A DNA stretch of 64,000 bases from Methylobacterium dankookense. Its GTDB lineage: Bacteria; Pseudomonadota; Alphaproteobacteria; Rhizobiales; Beijerinckiaceae. Positions 1 through 9,358 of the stretch are shown here, one piece after another. Under the pieces are notes generated by a model. That model was not told the DNA's origin. It was given only the letters and a program-made list of their open reading frames with translations, and made no database searches. Both the position numbers and the translations under genes were made by a program. The stretch is taken from assembly GCF_902141855.1 (NCBI RefSeq), contig NZ_CABFVH010000001.1:124001-188000 (forward strand), read 5' to 3'. Every line of letters begins with the position of its first letter. The stretch's first letter is position 1.

Positions 1-1167
1 GCGGATCGCCAGCGGCTCCTTGGTCAGGCGCTCGCCGTCCTGCCAGATCCAGTGCGTGTCGATGGCCGTGACGTTGCCCGGCGCCGCCGCCGCCACATGG
101 GTGAACATGGCGAGCGACACGTCGAAATGGTTGTTCGAGTGCGAGCCCCAGGTCAGGCCGTGGTCGCGGCAGAGCTGGGCCACGCGCACCGAGCCGGCGA
201 GCGTCCAGAAATGCGGGTCGGCGAGCGGGATGTCGACGGCGCCGAGCTGGATCGCGTGGTTCATCTGGCGCCAGTCGGTGGCGATCATGTTGGTGGCGGT
301 GGGCAGGCCGGTGGCGCGGCGGAACTCGGCCATGATCTCGCGGCCCGAGAAGCCGTTCTCCGCCCCGCACGGATCCTCGGCATAGGCGAGCACGTGGCCC
401 TGCCCCTTGCAGAGGCGGATCGCCTCCTCCAGCGACCAGGCGCCGTTCGGATCGAGGGTGACGCGCGCCTCGGGGAAGCGCTGGTGGATCGCGGTGACGG
501 CGGCGATCTCCTCCTCGCCGCGCAGCACGCCGCCCTTCAGCTTGAAGTCGTTGAAGCCGTACTGCTCGTAGGCCGCCTCGGCGAGGCGGGCCACGGTCCC
601 GGGCGTCAGCGCCTCCTCGTCGCGGAGCCGGAACCAGCCGTCGCGAGCGGTCGGCTCGCGATAGCCGAGGTCCGTCTTGCGGCGGTCGCCCACGTAGAAG
701 AGGTAGCCCAGCATCTCGACCGCGTCGCGCTGCTGGCCCTCGCCGAGGAGGGCGGCCACCGGCACGTCGAGGAACTGGCCGAGCAGGTCGAGGAAGGCCG
801 ATTCGACCGCCGTGACCGCGTGGATGGTGATGCGCAGGTCGAAGGTCTGGAGGCCGCGCCCGCCGACGTCCCGGTCGGCGAAGCGGGTGCGCATGGCGGC
901 GAGCACCGCGTTCCAGGCGCCGAGCGGCTGGCCGACCACGAGGTCGCGGGCATCCTCCAGCGTCTTGCGGATGCCCTCGCCGCCGGGGACCTCGCCGAGG
1001 CCGGTGGCGCCGGTCGAATCGGTGAGCACCACGAGGTTGCGGGTGAAGAAGGGACCGTGCGCGCCCGAGAGGTTCATCAGCATGCTGTCGTGGCCCGCGA
1101 CCGGCACGACCTTCATCTCGGTGACGGTGGGGGTGTTGCGCGCGGCGTGGCGGGTGTCGAGCGACAT
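1..1167 (-). CDS. gudD: Glucarate dehydratase, C-terminus cut by window edge
   Basis: Enolase-superfamily enzyme converting D-glucarate to 5-dehydro-4-deoxy-D-glucarate in the cytoplasm. The 389 visible codons run from an ATG preceded by GGAGGACACGCC; the family is about 445 residues, so roughly the last 55 are outside the window. Seen: the catalytic KLKGG motif at residues 209-213, DPNGAW at 239, AEDPCG at 263, ATNM at 291, and GSHSNNH at 341-347 with the catalytic His. It is followed upstream in the operon sense by a GudP-like transporter and kdgD, which makes glucarate the likely substrate. No frameshift is visible in the portion present. Confidence 0.93.
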   Translation of the reverse strand, partial: MSLDTRHAARNTPTVTEMKVVPVAGHDSMLMNLSGAHGPFFTRNLVVLTDSTGATGLGEVPGGEGIRKTLEDARDLVVGQPLGAWNAVLAAMRTRFADRDVGGRGLQTFDLRITIHAVTAVESAFLDLLGQFLDVPVAALLGEGQQRDAVEMLGYLFYVGDRRKTDLGYREPTARDGWFRLRDEEALTPGTVARLAEAAYEQYGFNDFKLKGGVLRGEEEIAAVTAIHQRFPEARVTLDPNGAWSLEEAIRLCKGQGHVLAYAEDPCGAENGFSGREIMAEFRRATGLPTATNMIATDWRQMNHAIQLGAVDIPLADPHFWTLAGSVRVAQLCRDHGLTWGSHSNNHFDVSLAMFTHVAAAAPGNVTAIDTHWIWQDGERLTKEPLAIR

Positions 1168-1266
1168 GGCGTGTCCTCCTGCGATTGTTCTGGCGATTGC
1201 TCAGGGGCATTGGCCGCGCGGCCGGGCTCGCGGGGCAGGATCTTGGCAAGGATGGTGGAACGGGAC

Positions 1267-1287
1267 GGGCCGGCCGGAGGCCGGCCC
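1267..1287 (-). terminator. GC hairpin between gudP and gudD
   Basis: Perfect 9-bp stem (GGGCCGGCC / GGCCGGCCC) with a 3-nt loop in the gap between the transporter stop and the gudD start. No T-tract follows, so it is better seen as an mRNA-stabilising or partially terminating intra-operon hairpin than as a full terminator. Confidence 0.45.
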
Positions 1288-1300
1288 GGGCATGGCGGCG

Positions 1301-2656
1301 TCAGACGTTCTTCAGCTCGACGCGGCGGATCTCACCGACCACCACGAGGTAGCAGAAGCAGGCCACCAGGGCGTTCAGGCCCACGAAGACCAGGGCGCCG
1401 TTGAACGAGCCCGTCGTCTGCACGATGTAGCCGATGGCGATCGGGGTGGTGATGCCGGCGGTGTTGCCGAAGGTGTTGAACAGGCCGCCCGACAGGCCGC
1501 CGCTCTCCCGCGGCGAGGTGTCGGAGACCACCGCCCAGCCGAGGGCGCCGATGCCCTTGCCGAAGAAGGCGAGCGCCATCAGGCCGACCACGAGGGCATC
1601 CGCCTGCACGTAGTTGCAGCCGATGATGCTCATCGAGAGCAGCATGCCGCCCACGATCGGGATCTTGCGGGCCGCGGTGAGCGAGTAGCCGCGGCGCAGC
1701 AGCATGTCCGAGATCACGCCGCCGAGGATGCCGCCGATGAAGCCGCAGAGCGCCGGCAGCACCGCCGCGAAGCCCGCCTGCAGGATCGACAGGCCGCGCT
1801 CCTTGACGAGGTAGACCGGGAACCAGGTCAGGAAGAAGTACGTCAGCACCGTGATGCAGTACTGTCCGATATAGATGCCGAGCAGCATCCGGTTGGAGAG
1901 CAGCTCGCGCAGGGTCTTGCCGGCATTGGCCTGCTTCTTGGTGCCCTGGCCGTCCATGTCGAGCAGCGCGCCACCGGCCTCGATGTAGTCGCGCTCGCCC
2001 TTGTTCATCATGGGGTGGTTCTTCGGGCTGTCGATCACCTGCAGCCAGAGCAGGGCGAAGGCGATGCCGAGGATGCCCATGCTGGTGAAGACGTGGTGCC
2101 AGCCGAAATTGTGGACGATCCAGGCCATCAGCGGCGTGAACAGCACGGTGGCGAAGTACTGCGCCGAGTTGAAGAAGGCCGAGGCCATGCCGCGCTCGCG
2201 GGTGGGGAACCAAGCGGCGACGATGCGGGCATTGGCCGGGAAGACCGGCGCCTCGGTGAGGCCGACGGCGAGGCGGAGCGCGAACAGCATCACCACGGCG
2301 GTCATGCCGGTGAAGAATCCGACAGCGCCCTGGACCAGGGTGAACCCGGACCAGAGCGCGATCGCCCCCGCATAGACCCATTTGACGCCGTAGCGGTCGA
2401 GCAGCCAGCCGCCGGGAATCTGGGCCAGCACGTAGGACCACGCGAAGGCCGAGAAGACGTAGCCCATCTGCACCGGCGTGAGGCCGAGCTCCTTGGCCAT
2501 GTCCGGCCCGGCGATGGAGATGGTGGCGCGGTCGGCGTAGTTGATCGTGGTGGCGGCGAATAGCATCAGCACGATCAGAATGCGGACGCGCGTGCGGCGC
2601 GCCGTATCGGCGACGTCGAGCGTGGTGCTCGTCGTGCCGCTCGAAGAGGCACTCAT
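1301..2656 (-). CDS. gudP: MFS sugar-acid transporter, GudP-like
   Basis: 451-residue major facilitator of the anion:cation symporter (ACS) type, predicted to import D-glucarate/galactarate with protons across the inner membrane. Twelve hydrophobic segments are visible, beginning at INYADRATISIAGP (residue about 39), the signature of the hexuronate/glucarate permeases, with the motif DRYGVKWVY after TM2 and a long cytoplasmic loop after TM6. The ATG is preceded by AGGGAGAACGTCC. It lies between gudD and kdgD on the same strand, which supports the glucarate assignment. A galactonate specificity cannot be excluded. Confidence 0.88.
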   Translation of the reverse strand: MSASSSGTTSTTLDVADTARRTRVRILIVLMLFAATTINYADRATISIAGPDMAKELGLTPVQMGYVFSAFAWSYVLAQIPGGWLLDRYGVKWVYAGAIALWSGFTLVQGAVGFFTGMTAVVMLFALRLAVGLTEAPVFPANARIVAAWFPTRERGMASAFFNSAQYFATVLFTPLMAWIVHNFGWHHVFTSMGILGIAFALLWLQVIDSPKNHPMMNKGERDYIEAGGALLDMDGQGTKKQANAGKTLRELLSNRMLLGIYIGQYCITVLTYFFLTWFPVYLVKERGLSILQAGFAAVLPALCGFIGGILGGVISDMLLRRGYSLTAARKIPIVGGMLLSMSIIGCNYVQADALVVGLMALAFFGKGIGALGWAVVSDTSPRESGGLSGGLFNTFGNTAGITTPIAIGYIVQTTGSFNGALVFVGLNALVACFCYLVVVGEIRRVELKNV

Positions 2657-2677
2657 GGACGTTCTCCCTGGGTGAGT

Positions 2678-2701
2678 GCCGCCCGGTTGAGTCCGGGCGG
2701 C
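2678..2701 (-). terminator. Hairpin downstream of kdgD
   Basis: Stem GCCGCCCGG / CCGGGCGGC, 9 bp, loop TTGAGT, in the gap between the kdgD stop and the transporter start. It lacks a clear U-run, so it may attenuate rather than end the kdgD-gudP-gudD transcript. Confidence 0.45.
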
Positions 2702-2768
2702 GGATCGTGCCGCCGTTGGATCGGCGGGCTCGTCATTCTTGGATTGGGCTTGGGGTCGGGGTGCCGCC

Positions 2769-3683
2769 TCAGCGGCGGTTGCCGATCAGCGCCTTCAGCT
2801 CGGCGATCTCGGCGGCGTCGAAGTCCGTGAGCGGCGAGCGGACGGGGCCGGCATGGCGGCCGACGGCGGTCATGCCCGCCTTGACGATCGAGACCGCGTA
2901 GCCGCGCTTGCGGTTGCGGATCGCGATGTAGGGCAGCACGAAGTCGCGCAGCTCCTTGTAGACGGCGTCCCGGTCGCGGCGGCGGACCGAGTCGTAGAAG
3001 GAGAGCGCCCACTCGGGCAGGAAGTTGAAGATCGCCGAGGAATAGGTGGTGACGCCCATCTCCAGGTACGGCAGGGCGAAGGTCTCGGCGGTCGGCAGGC
3101 CGCCGACATAGGTGAGGCGGTCGCCGAGGCCGGCATAGATCCGGGTCATCAGCTCGACATCGCCGACGCCGTCCTTGAAGCCGACGAGGTTCGGGTTGCG
3201 CTCGCAGAGGCCGGCCAGCGTGGTCTCGTTGAGCTGCGCGTTGGCGCGGTTGTAGACGATGATGCCGAGCGAGGTCGCCTTGCACACCGCCTCGACATGG
3301 GCGGCGAGGCCGGCCTGCTCGGAGCCGACGAGGTAGGGCGGCAGCAGCAGGAGGCCGTCGGCGCCGGCGGCCTCGGCGGCCTTGGCGAGCTCGACGGCGA
3401 GCGCCGTGCCCTGGCCGGTCGGGGCGATCACCGGCACGCGGCCGCGGGTCTCCTCGACGCAGGCCCGTACGACGCGGTCTATCTCGGTGGGGGTGAGCGA
3501 GAAGAACTCGCCGGTGCCGCCGGCGGCGAACAGGCCGGAGACCTTATAGTCGGCCAGACGGTTGAGGTTGTCCCGGTAATCGGTCTCGTTGAAGCTGAAA
3601 TCGTCGTTGAAATGCGTGACGGGGAACGAGAGCAGGCCGGAGCCCAGCGTGCGGACCATCTCGGCGGGGGTCATCCTCGACAT
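2769..3683 (-). CDS. kdgD: 5-dehydro-4-deoxyglucarate dehydratase
   Basis: 304-residue class I aldolase-type (DapA superfamily) enzyme that dehydrates and decarboxylates 5-dehydro-4-deoxyglucarate to 2,5-dioxopentanoate, the step after GudD. Seen: the TIM-barrel order with GGTGEF near residue 49, IIVYNRA with the catalytic Tyr, and NLVGFKDG holding the Schiff-base Lys. The start at ATG TCG AGG ATG is chosen because AGGGAG lies 8 nt upstream and the length then matches the family; a longer open frame to 3983 would run into the divergent regulator and adds non-homologous sequence. It is the first gene of the glucarate operon. Confidence 0.93.
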   Translation of the reverse strand: MSRMTPAEMVRTLGSGLLSFPVTHFNDDFSFNETDYRDNLNRLADYKVSGLFAAGGTGEFFSLTPTEIDRVVRACVEETRGRVPVIAPTGQGTALAVELAKAAEAAGADGLLLLPPYLVGSEQAGLAAHVEAVCKATSLGIIVYNRANAQLNETTLAGLCERNPNLVGFKDGVGDVELMTRIYAGLGDRLTYVGGLPTAETFALPYLEMGVTTYSSAIFNFLPEWALSFYDSVRRRDRDAVYKELRDFVLPYIAIRNRKRGYAVSIVKAGMTAVGRHAGPVRSPLTDFDAAEIAELKALIGNRR

Positions 3684-3721
3684 CTGTTTCACTCCCTGAT
3701 TGTGCGCCCGTTCGGCGTTGC

Positions 3722-3783
3722 ATCCGGGATAGGACCGCCCCTTAAATGCGTCCAACGTTGATTTTGGCTGGATTATCCCGGAT
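3722..3783. promoter_or_regulatory. Divergent kdgD / lysR control region with inverted repeat
   Basis: The 109-bp gap between kdgD and the LysR gene holds a perfect 10-bp inverted repeat, ATCCGGGATA (3722-3731) and TATCCCGGAT (3774-3783), 42 bp apart. A long spaced dyad in a LysR divergent promoter fits recognition and activation sites bound by a LysR tetramer. The right arm ends 9 bp before the regulator start, so binding would also repress the regulator itself. This is inference from layout. Confidence 0.5.
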
Positions 3784-3792
3784 CCTGCATCA

Positions 3793-4701
3793 ATGTTCGA
3801 ACTCGGCCATGCCCGCAGCTTCATCGCCGTCGCCGAGGAGATGCATTTCGGCCGCGCCGCCGCGCGCCTGAACCTGACCCAGTCGCCGCTCTCGCGGCAG
3901 ATCCAGATGCTGGAGCAGACGCTCGGCGTGACGCTGCTGGAGCGCTCGACCCGGGCGGTGCGGCTGACGCCGGCCGGGCGCACCTTCCTGGCGGAGGCCT
4001 ACCGGGTCATCGCCGCCGCCGAGAGCGCGGCGCGCATCACCCGGCGGGCGGCGCGCGGCGAGAGCGGCCTGCTGCGCCTCGGCTTCACGGCGGCTTCGGC
4101 CTACCGCTCCCTGCCCCGGCTCGTGGCGCAGGTGCGGGCGAAGCTCCCCGAGATCGACCTCGTGCTGGAGGAGATGGTCTCCGACGAGCAGATCCACGCC
4201 CTCGACGGCAACCGGATCGACCTTGCCCTGCTGCGGCCGGCCGCGCGGCTGTTCGACGAGGACACGCTGATCGCGAGCGCGTCGCTCACCCGCGAGCGCC
4301 TGCTGCTCGCGGCACCCCGCGGGCATCCCCTGGCGAGCGCCCGCGCCCCGACCCTGCAGGATCTCGACGGGGAGCCCTTCGTGACGTGGTCGCCGCGCGG
4401 GGGGCGCTATTTCATCGATCTGCTCGACACCCTGTTCGAATCCGGCGGCGTGCGGCCGCGGATCGTGCAGCGGGTGAATCAGGTCCACGCCATGCTGGCG
4501 CTGGTCGGGGCCGGGCTCGGCATCGCCCTGGTGCCGGAAGGCGCGCGGGGGATCCGCATGGCGGAGGTGTCGCTGCGCCCGATCCCGCTGCCGGCGAACG
4601 CCCGGCCCGAGCTTCTGCTCGCGTGGCGGCGCGACAGCGCCAATCCCTGCCTCCCCGCCGTGCGGGCCGTCGTGCTCGAAGGCGGCGAGGCGACCCGCTG
4701 A
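3793..4701 (+). CDS. LysR-family regulator of the glucarate operon
   Basis: 302-residue LysR-type transcription factor. The N-terminal winged HTH (residues 1-60, with [20 protein letters not shown]) is followed by a substrate-binding domain resembling the aromatic-degradation CbnR/CatR group. It is divergent from kdgD with a short shared promoter containing a spaced dyad, so it most likely activates kdgD-gudP-gudD in response to a sugar acid or a pathway intermediate. The start is placed at the ATG giving [10 protein letters not shown], the usual LysR beginning; almost no leader remains, so a weak or leaderless translation start is possible. Confidence 0.88.
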   Translation: MFELGHARSFIAVAEEMHFGRAAARLNLTQSPLSRQIQMLEQTLGVTLLERSTRAVRLTPAGRTFLAEAYRVIAAAESAARITRRAARGESGLLRLGFTAASAYRSLPRLVAQVRAKLPEIDLVLEEMVSDEQIHALDGNRIDLALLRPAARLFDEDTLIASASLTRERLLLAAPRGHPLASARAPTLQDLDGEPFVTWSPRGGRYFIDLLDTLFESGGVRPRIVQRVNQVHAMLALVGAGLGIALVPEGARGIRMAEVSLRPIPLPANARPELLLAWRRDSANPCLPAVRAVVLEGGEATR

Positions 4702-4708
4702 TGGGAGA

Positions 4709-5017
4709 TCAGGCGAGCAGTTCGGCCGCGTAGTGCCGGGCCGCGGCCTCCAGCACCGGCGAGAACAGGCCGAGGGTCAGGGGCAGGGCCGCGGTAAGGC
4801 GCAGCGCGTCCTCGCCGATATCGAGGCTGCCGCTGACGTTCTGCCCGAGCGCACGGGCCGCGAAGCCGCGCGCATTGCCGTGCCAATCCTCGATCGCGAT
4901 CTTGATGTTGTCCTTCTCCAGGCGCCGCTTCGCCCAATCCGTGTGCCGGTCGAGCCGGCGGCGCACCTCCTCGGTTGCGAGGCTGTGCGGCACGGTGATG
5001 ACGATCTGCTTGGCCAT
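4709..5017 (-). CDS. Polyhydroxyalkanoic acid system family protein
   Basis: 102-residue protein of the PHA_gran_rgn family (PF09650), small proteins often encoded near polyhydroxyalkanoate genes but of undefined biochemical role. Seen: the N-terminal pattern VITVPHSLATEEVRRRL and the family length of about 100 residues. It converges with the LysR gene, 7 bp apart, and stands alone. Methylobacterium stores PHB, which agrees with the call; no PHA synthase is in the window. Confidence 0.75.
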   Translation of the reverse strand: MAKQIVITVPHSLATEEVRRRLDRHTDWAKRRLEKDNIKIAIEDWHGNARGFAARALGQNVSGSLDIGEDALRLTAALPLTLGLFSPVLEAAARHYAAELLA

Positions 5018-5083
5018 GGCTCCCCCCGCGGCACGATCCGGACGACGTCCCGGATGCCCGGACAGTGGGACGATATGCTTAAC

Positions 5084-5548
5084 CTATGGTAAGCGGCCGA
5101 GCGCCTGGTCCCAGAAGCGGAGGCTGCCCGGGTTGATCGGGCCACCGGACGCCGCGTTCCGGGTGGTGACGAAGGCGTGGAACGCCTCGGCCGAGCCGTC
5201 GCCGAGCAGGTCGCGCAACGCGGTCAGGATGCGCGTGATGCGCAGGTGGTTGTGGTCGTAGGGCGTGAGCCAGAAATCGGTCTCCGCATAGAAGCGTCGC
5301 ATCCGGTCGCGGGCGGCGGCGAGGCCTGCCTGCGCCCGGGGATCGGCGCGGATCGCCTCCGCCTCTTCCCCCGACAGCACGGGCGCGCCGGGCACCGCCC
5401 GGCTCGCCGCGCGCAGGGGGAAGCACCACTGGATGAAGTCGTGGACGCCCTCGATGCGGACGTCGTCGAAGGCGAGAACGTCGGCGAGCAGGCGCCCGGA
5501 CCCGTCCCGGCCCTCGCCCGCGAGGAAGGCGTGGATGCGCCCGCTCAC
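5084..5548 (-). CDS. OGFr-domain protein
   Basis: 154-residue protein with the opioid growth factor receptor conserved region (PF04664), a domain of unknown function in bacteria. Seen: the hallmark HDFIQWCFP near residue 36, followed by the acidic helix EEAEAIRADP and YDHNHLRITRIL. The start is the GTG whose first bases overlap the gpsA stop (GTGA), implying translational coupling to gpsA. The downstream region 5018-5083 carries no gene. The bacterial function is not known; position suggests only co-expression with gpsA. Confidence 0.8.
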   Translation of the reverse strand: MSGRIHAFLAGEGRDGSGRLLADVLAFDDVRIEGVHDFIQWCFPLRAASRAVPGAPVLSGEEAEAIRADPRAQAGLAAARDRMRRFYAETDFWLTPYDHNHLRITRILTALRDLLGDGSAEAFHAFVTTRNAASGGPINPGSLRFWDQALGRLP

Positions 5549-6540
5549 TCCGTCTCTCCCTTGAGCGGCCGGGCGAGCAGCCGCGCCGCCATCTCCTCGA
5601 CCCGCGCCTCGCCGGAGACGATGGCCGCCACCGCCTCGGCGATCGGCATCTCCACGTCGCGGGCCCGGGCGAGGGCCACCAGGGCCGCGGCGGTGAAGGC
5701 GCCCTCGGCGAGCTTGCCGCCGGAGGCCTCCTCCGGCGATGCGCCGGCCCCGAGGCGCTCGCCGAAGGCGAAGTTGCGCGATTGCGACGAGGAGGCGGTC
5801 AGAACGAGGTCGCCGAGGCCGGACAGGCCCATCAGCGTCTCCGGCCGCCCGCCATAGGAGCGGGCGAAGCGCATCAGCTCGGCGAAGGCGCGGGCGATGA
5901 GCGCGGCGCGGGCGCTCTCGCCGAGGCCGCGGCCGGCGACGATCCCCGAGGCGATGGCGAGCACGTTCTTGCCCGCTCCGCCGATCTCGACGCCGCGCAC
6001 GTCGTCGGTGTGGTAGAGCCGCAGGGTCGGCCCGGAGAGGAGCCGCGCGAGGCCCGCCGCGCGCTCGGCATCGGCGGCGGCGAGCGTCACCGCGGTCGGC
6101 AGGTTGCGGGCGACATCCGCCGCGAAGCTCGGGCCCGAGAGGACGGCGACCGGTGTGCCCGCGGGCAGGATTTCGGCCGCGACATCGCTCATGAAGGCGT
6201 CCGTGCCGCGCTCGATGCCCTTGGCGCAGAGCACGATCGGCGCTCCCCGCGGCAGGTCCGGCCCGAGCTGGCCGATCACCGCCCGCGCGGTCTGGGCCGG
6301 CGTGACGAGGAGCACGGCCGCCACGCCCCGCAGGGCCGCCGGATCGGCGGTCGCGCGGATCCGCTCGTGAAGCGGCACGCCCGGCAGGTAGCGGGCATTC
6401 TCGCGGCTCCCCTCGATCCGCGAGGCGGCCTCGCCGGCGCGCAGCCAGAGGGGGACGGGGTGGCGGGCGGCCACCGCATTGGCCAGGGCGGTGCCCCAGG
6501 GGCCGCCGCCGACGACCGCGACGGTTGCGCTCTCGCTCAT
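5545..6540 (-). CDS. gpsA: NAD(P)H-dependent glycerol-3-phosphate dehydrogenase
   Basis: 331-residue cytosolic enzyme reducing dihydroxyacetone phosphate to sn-glycerol-3-phosphate for phospholipid synthesis. Seen: the Rossmann motif VVGGGPWGTALA at residues 9-20, LCAKGIE, LSGPSFAADVA, the catalytic Lys in GGAGKNVLAIASGI, and MGLSGLGDLVLT. The ATG follows GGAGGATCCGC. Its start overlaps the upstream GNAT stop by ATGA and its stop overlaps the downstream OGFr gene by GTGA, so the three are one coupled unit with tsaD. Confidence 0.96.
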   Translation of the reverse strand: MSESATVAVVGGGPWGTALANAVAARHPVPLWLRAGEAASRIEGSRENARYLPGVPLHERIRATADPAALRGVAAVLLVTPAQTARAVIGQLGPDLPRGAPIVLCAKGIERGTDAFMSDVAAEILPAGTPVAVLSGPSFAADVARNLPTAVTLAAADAERAAGLARLLSGPTLRLYHTDDVRGVEIGGAGKNVLAIASGIVAGRGLGESARAALIARAFAELMRFARSYGGRPETLMGLSGLGDLVLTASSSQSRNFAFGERLGAGASPEEASGGKLAEGAFTAAALVALARARDVEMPIAEAVAAIVSGEARVEEMAARLLARPLKGETE

Positions 6541-7502
6541 GCGGATCCTCCAGGGCGATCGGTTGCGTCCAGCCGGTAGAGGGCATGGAGGCTCAAGGGA
6601 TGGTCGGGCGGCAGGCCCGGATGCGCGAAGGTCCCGTCCGGCACCATGCCGAGCCGCTCCATCACCCGGCGCGAGGCCGCGTTGCCGAGCGCCGTATAGG
6701 CCACCACCGCGGGGATCCCGCAACGGCCGAACAGGTCGGCGAGGCTCGCCCGCGCCGCACGGGTCGCGATGCCGCGGCCCCAGGCGGACCGGGCGAGCCG
6801 CCAGCCGATCTCGACGCAATCGCCCGGCCGCTCGCCGCCGGGGAAGGGCATCGGCCGCATCACCCGCATGCCGCCCACGAAGCCGACGAAGCGGCCGGCC
6901 TCCTCCACCGCCCAGGGGCCGAATCCGTCCGCATCGAAGCGCCGGTCGAGGGCGCGGGCCTCGGCCAGGCTCTCGGAGCGGCTGCGGAGCGCCGGGAAAT
7001 GCGCCATCACCTCCGGATCCGCGTTGAGGGCGGCGAAATCCGCGTCGTCGCCGCGCTGCCAGCGCCGGAGCCGCAGGCCGCCGCAGGCGAGCGCGTCGGG
7101 GGCCGGCGGCGCGGGGCGCCGGCCGCGCCAGAGCAGCGAGCGCCTGTCGAGCAGGGCGAGGTCGGCGCGCCCGTCGATCACCGCTTCGCCCAGTGCGATC
7201 GCCGCGGTGAGGCGCTCCGGCGGCATGTTCGCCCAGGCCGGCGGCCGGACGCTGTCGCGCCAGGGGCCGCCGCAGGCATTGTCGAGGAGGATGCGGGCGA
7301 AGCCGTGGTTCAGGCGCACCGGCCAGGCCGGATGCCATGTCGCCGCCTCCGGCAGGCGCCGGTCCACGAGGTCGCGCCAGCGCGCTTGCGGATCGGCTTG
7401 GAGATCGGCTTGGGGATCGACCCGCGGGAGGAGACGGACGGCTTCGGTGCGGGCATCGCTGTAATTGCCGCGCGGCAGGACGAGGCGTCCGGGCGTCCTC
7501 AC
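6537..7502 (-). CDS. GNAT acetyltransferase with extra N-terminal domain
   Basis: 321-residue protein. Residues from about 140 form a RimJ/RimL-like GNAT fold: [32 protein letters not shown] as the acetyl-CoA loop, and the terminal [14 protein letters not shown]. Residues about 10-130 form a separate block, including [17 protein letters not shown], which I recall as a stand-alone small protein in Rhizobiales and is not a GNAT fold. A 12-bp tandem repeat in the DNA (about 7390-7420) encodes a QADLQADPQ linker. The start is GTG, overlapping the tsaD stop. Likely target: a protein N-terminus or an aminoacyl substrate; unproven. Confidence 0.75.
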   Translation of the reverse strand: MRTPGRLVLPRGNYSDARTEAVRLLPRVDPQADLQADPQARWRDLVDRRLPEAATWHPAWPVRLNHGFARILLDNACGGPWRDSVRPPAWANMPPERLTAAIALGEAVIDGRADLALLDRRSLLWRGRRPAPPAPDALACGGLRLRRWQRGDDADFAALNADPEVMAHFPALRSRSESLAEARALDRRFDADGFGPWAVEEAGRFVGFVGGMRVMRPMPFPGGERPGDCVEIGWRLARSAWGRGIATRAARASLADLFGRCGIPAVVAYTALGNAASRRVMERLGMVPDGTFAHPGLPPDHPLSLHALYRLDATDRPGGSA

Positions 7503-8554
7503 CCGGCGACCGTGGCGGCGCCGGGCTTCTCGGCGAAGGGCCAGCGGGCGCGGGCCGGCACGGTGAGGTCGTCGACGAGGCCGAGGCGCAGACGCTCCAG
7601 CCCGGCCCAGGCGATCATGGCGCCGTTGTCGCCGCAGAGGTTGAGCGGGGGCGCCACGAAGGCGAGGCCGGCCTCGCCGGCGAGCGCGGCGAGCGCCCGG
7701 CGGATCGGTCCGTTCGCCGCGACGCCGCCGGCGGCCACCAGGGCGGTCGGATGGCCGGCGACGTCGGCGAAGCTGCGCAGCGCTACCCGGGCGCGATCGA
7801 CCACCACGTCGGTGATCGCGGCCTGGAAGCCGGCGCAGAGGTCGGCCACGTCCCGCTCGGCGAGCGGCGCGATGCGCTCGGCCTCGACGCGCAGCGCGGT
7901 CTTCAGGCCGGAGAGGGAGAAGTCGGCCTCGCGGCGGCCGAGCATCGGACGCGGCAGGGCGAAGCGCTCGGGGTCGCCGCCCTCGGCCATGCGCTCGACC
8001 TCCGGCCCGCCGGGATAGCCGAGGCCCAGCAGCTTCGCGACCTTGTCGAAGGCCTCGCCGATGGCGTCGTCGATGGTGCCGCCGAGGCGCACGTACTGCC
8101 CCACGCCCTTCACGGCGACGAGCTGGGTGTGGCCGCCCGAGGCGAGGAGCAGCAGGTAGGGGAAGCTCAGGCTATCGGTCAGCCGCGCCGTCAGGGCGTG
8201 CGCCTCGAGATGGTTGACGGCGATGAGGGGCTTGCGGCCGACGAGGGCCAACGTCTTGGCGGTGACGAGCCCGACCAGCACGCCGCCGATCAGGCCGGGC
8301 CCCGCCGCGACGGCGATGCCATCGAGATCGGCGAGCCGCATGCCGGCCTTGGCGAGCGCCCGCTCGATCAGCCGATCCAGCACCTCCACATGGGCGCGCG
8401 CCGCGATCTCGGGCACCACGCCGCCATAGGCGGCATGCTCGGCGATCTGGCTCAGCACCTCGTTCGCGTGCAGGACCGGCGCGCCATCCTCGCCCGCGCT
8501 GACGATCGCGGCGCTGGTCTCGTCGCAGGTGGTCTCGATGCCGAGGATGTTCAT
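7499..8554 (-). CDS. tsaD: tRNA N6-threonylcarbamoyladenosine transferase TsaD
   Basis: 351-residue ASKHA-fold enzyme that transfers threonylcarbamoyl from TC-AMP to A37 of ANN-decoding tRNAs together with TsaB and TsaE. Seen: [18 protein letters not shown] at the N-terminus, the metal-binding HLEAH, the nucleotide loops [10 protein letters not shown] and [10 protein letters not shown], and [13 protein letters not shown] near the end. The start is placed at the ATG giving this canonical N-terminus. First gene of the coupled run tsaD-GNAT-gpsA-OGFr. Confidence 0.97.
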   Translation of the reverse strand: MNILGIETTCDETSAAIVSAGEDGAPVLHANEVLSQIAEHAAYGGVVPEIAARAHVEVLDRLIERALAKAGMRLADLDGIAVAAGPGLIGGVLVGLVTAKTLALVGRKPLIAVNHLEAHALTARLTDSLSFPYLLLLASGGHTQLVAVKGVGQYVRLGGTIDDAIGEAFDKVAKLLGLGYPGGPEVERMAEGGDPERFALPRPMLGRREADFSLSGLKTALRVEAERIAPLAERDVADLCAGFQAAITDVVVDRARVALRSFADVAGHPTALVAAGGVAANGPIRRALAALAGEAGLAFVAPPLNLCGDNGAMIAWAGLERLRLGLVDDLTVPARARWPFAEKPGAATVAG

Positions 8555-8573
8555 GGAGGGTTTGCGTCCTGAC

Positions 8574-8599
8574 GGGCGCCCCTTGTATCCGGGGCGCCC
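8574..8599 (-). terminator. Hairpin terminator after the molbindin gene
   Basis: Perfect 9-bp stem GGGCGCCCC / GGGGCGCCC with loop TTGTATCC, placed between the stop of the molbindin gene (8617) and the start of tsaD. It would separate the two same-strand transcription units. There is no long T-run. Confidence 0.6.
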
Positions 8600-8616
8600 G
8601 CGGGACCGCAACGCGA

Positions 8617-8826
8617 TCAGTCGACGGCGACCATCACGTCGGAGGCCTTGACGACGGCGTAGGCGTCGGAGCCGAGGGTCAGCTTGAGGGCATCGACCGA
8701 CTCGTTGGTGATCGAGGCGGTCACGACCTGGCCGGGCGCGATCTCGATCTTCACGTGAGCCGTGGTCGCACCCTTGTCGACGGAGACGACCTTGCCCTTG
8801 AGGACGTTGCGCGCACTGATCTTCAT
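8617..8826 (-). CDS. mop: Molbindin-type TOBE-domain protein
   Basis: 69-residue single-domain molybdate-binding protein (Mop/TOBE, PF03459). Seen: [14 protein letters not shown] at the start, the conserved VKIEI, and the middle segment [14 protein letters not shown], which supplies the oxyanion-binding loop at the subunit interface; molbindins assemble as hexamers storing molybdate. ATG preceded by GGAAAGTCTCCC. The longer in-frame extension (to 9222) has no homology and is not used. No mod transporter genes are adjacent. Confidence 0.9.
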   Translation of the reverse strand: MKISARNVLKGKVVSVDKGATTAHVKIEIAPGQVVTASITNESVDALKLTLGSDAYAVVKASDVMVAVD

Positions 8827-8896
8827 GGGAGACTTTCCTGGGGCCGGCGGACCGGCAACGGCGCCGATATAGCGGCGCGCCGCCCGTCCGGCGACC

Positions 8897-9244
8897 TCAG
8901 CGGGTGTCCGGTTCCTCGGAATCCGCCTGATCCTCCGGAATCGGCCGCGCGCCCCAGCCGGTGAGGACCGCGTTGAGTTCGTCGAGCACGAAATGCCGGG
9001 CGCTGTCGCGGTCGTAGCCCTCGTCGAGGAGGTCGTCGTAATCGGTGAAAGCGTGGCGGGCGAAGGCCACCAGGGCGAGCCAGGCCGCGTTCTCCGGAGC
9101 GGCGCGGCGCAGGCCGGGGCTGGCGAGCGCCCGGTCGAGCACGCTCTCGGCCTCGAAATCGGGCAGGCGCGGCGCCAGCCGCTGCAGCGCGGCGGCCACG
9201 GCCTCGCGCCGATTGACACCATCGCCCTCCTGTCGACCGCTCAC
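8897..9244 (-). CDS. DUF2293-type protein
   Basis: About 115 residues. The pattern AAWLALVAFARHAFTDYDDLLDEGYDRDSARHFV matches, from memory, the DUF2293 family (PF10056), small alphaproteobacterial proteins of unknown function; the family call is not checked by search (quoted stretch kept to key residues: RH, TDYD, GYDRD, ARHFV). The start is uncertain: no ATG lies in frame, and GTG at 9244 is the nearest bacterial start before the conserved block MNRREAVAAAL-like segment. The upstream region is shared with the divergent secreted protein at 9359. Confidence 0.6.
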   Translation of the reverse strand: MSGRQEGDGVNRREAVAAALQRLAPRLPDFEAESVLDRALASPGLRRAAPENAAWLALVAFARHAFTDYDDLLDEGYDRDSARHFVLDELNAVLTGWGARPIPEDQADSEEPDTR

Positions 9245-9358
9245 GACGCCCCCGGCGCTTTCCCAATCCGTGCCCAACCTGCCATAATCCGCGGCGACTT
9301 GCGTGCCGCGGACAGGACGAAGCCGGCCGGCGCGGGCAAGCCCAGGGAGATCTCGTCC

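Noticed and set aside
52-2563. Long plus-strand open frames of 450 and 583 codons at the window start
   Set aside because: They are His/Glu/Arg/Gly-rich antisense shadows of gudD and the transporter, typical of GC-rich coding DNA.
3684-3983. Extended N-terminus of KdgD (open frame to 3983)
   Set aside because: The extra 100 residues are low-complexity, overlap the divergent LysR coding region and lack homology; the ATG at 3683 has a good ribosome site and gives the family length.
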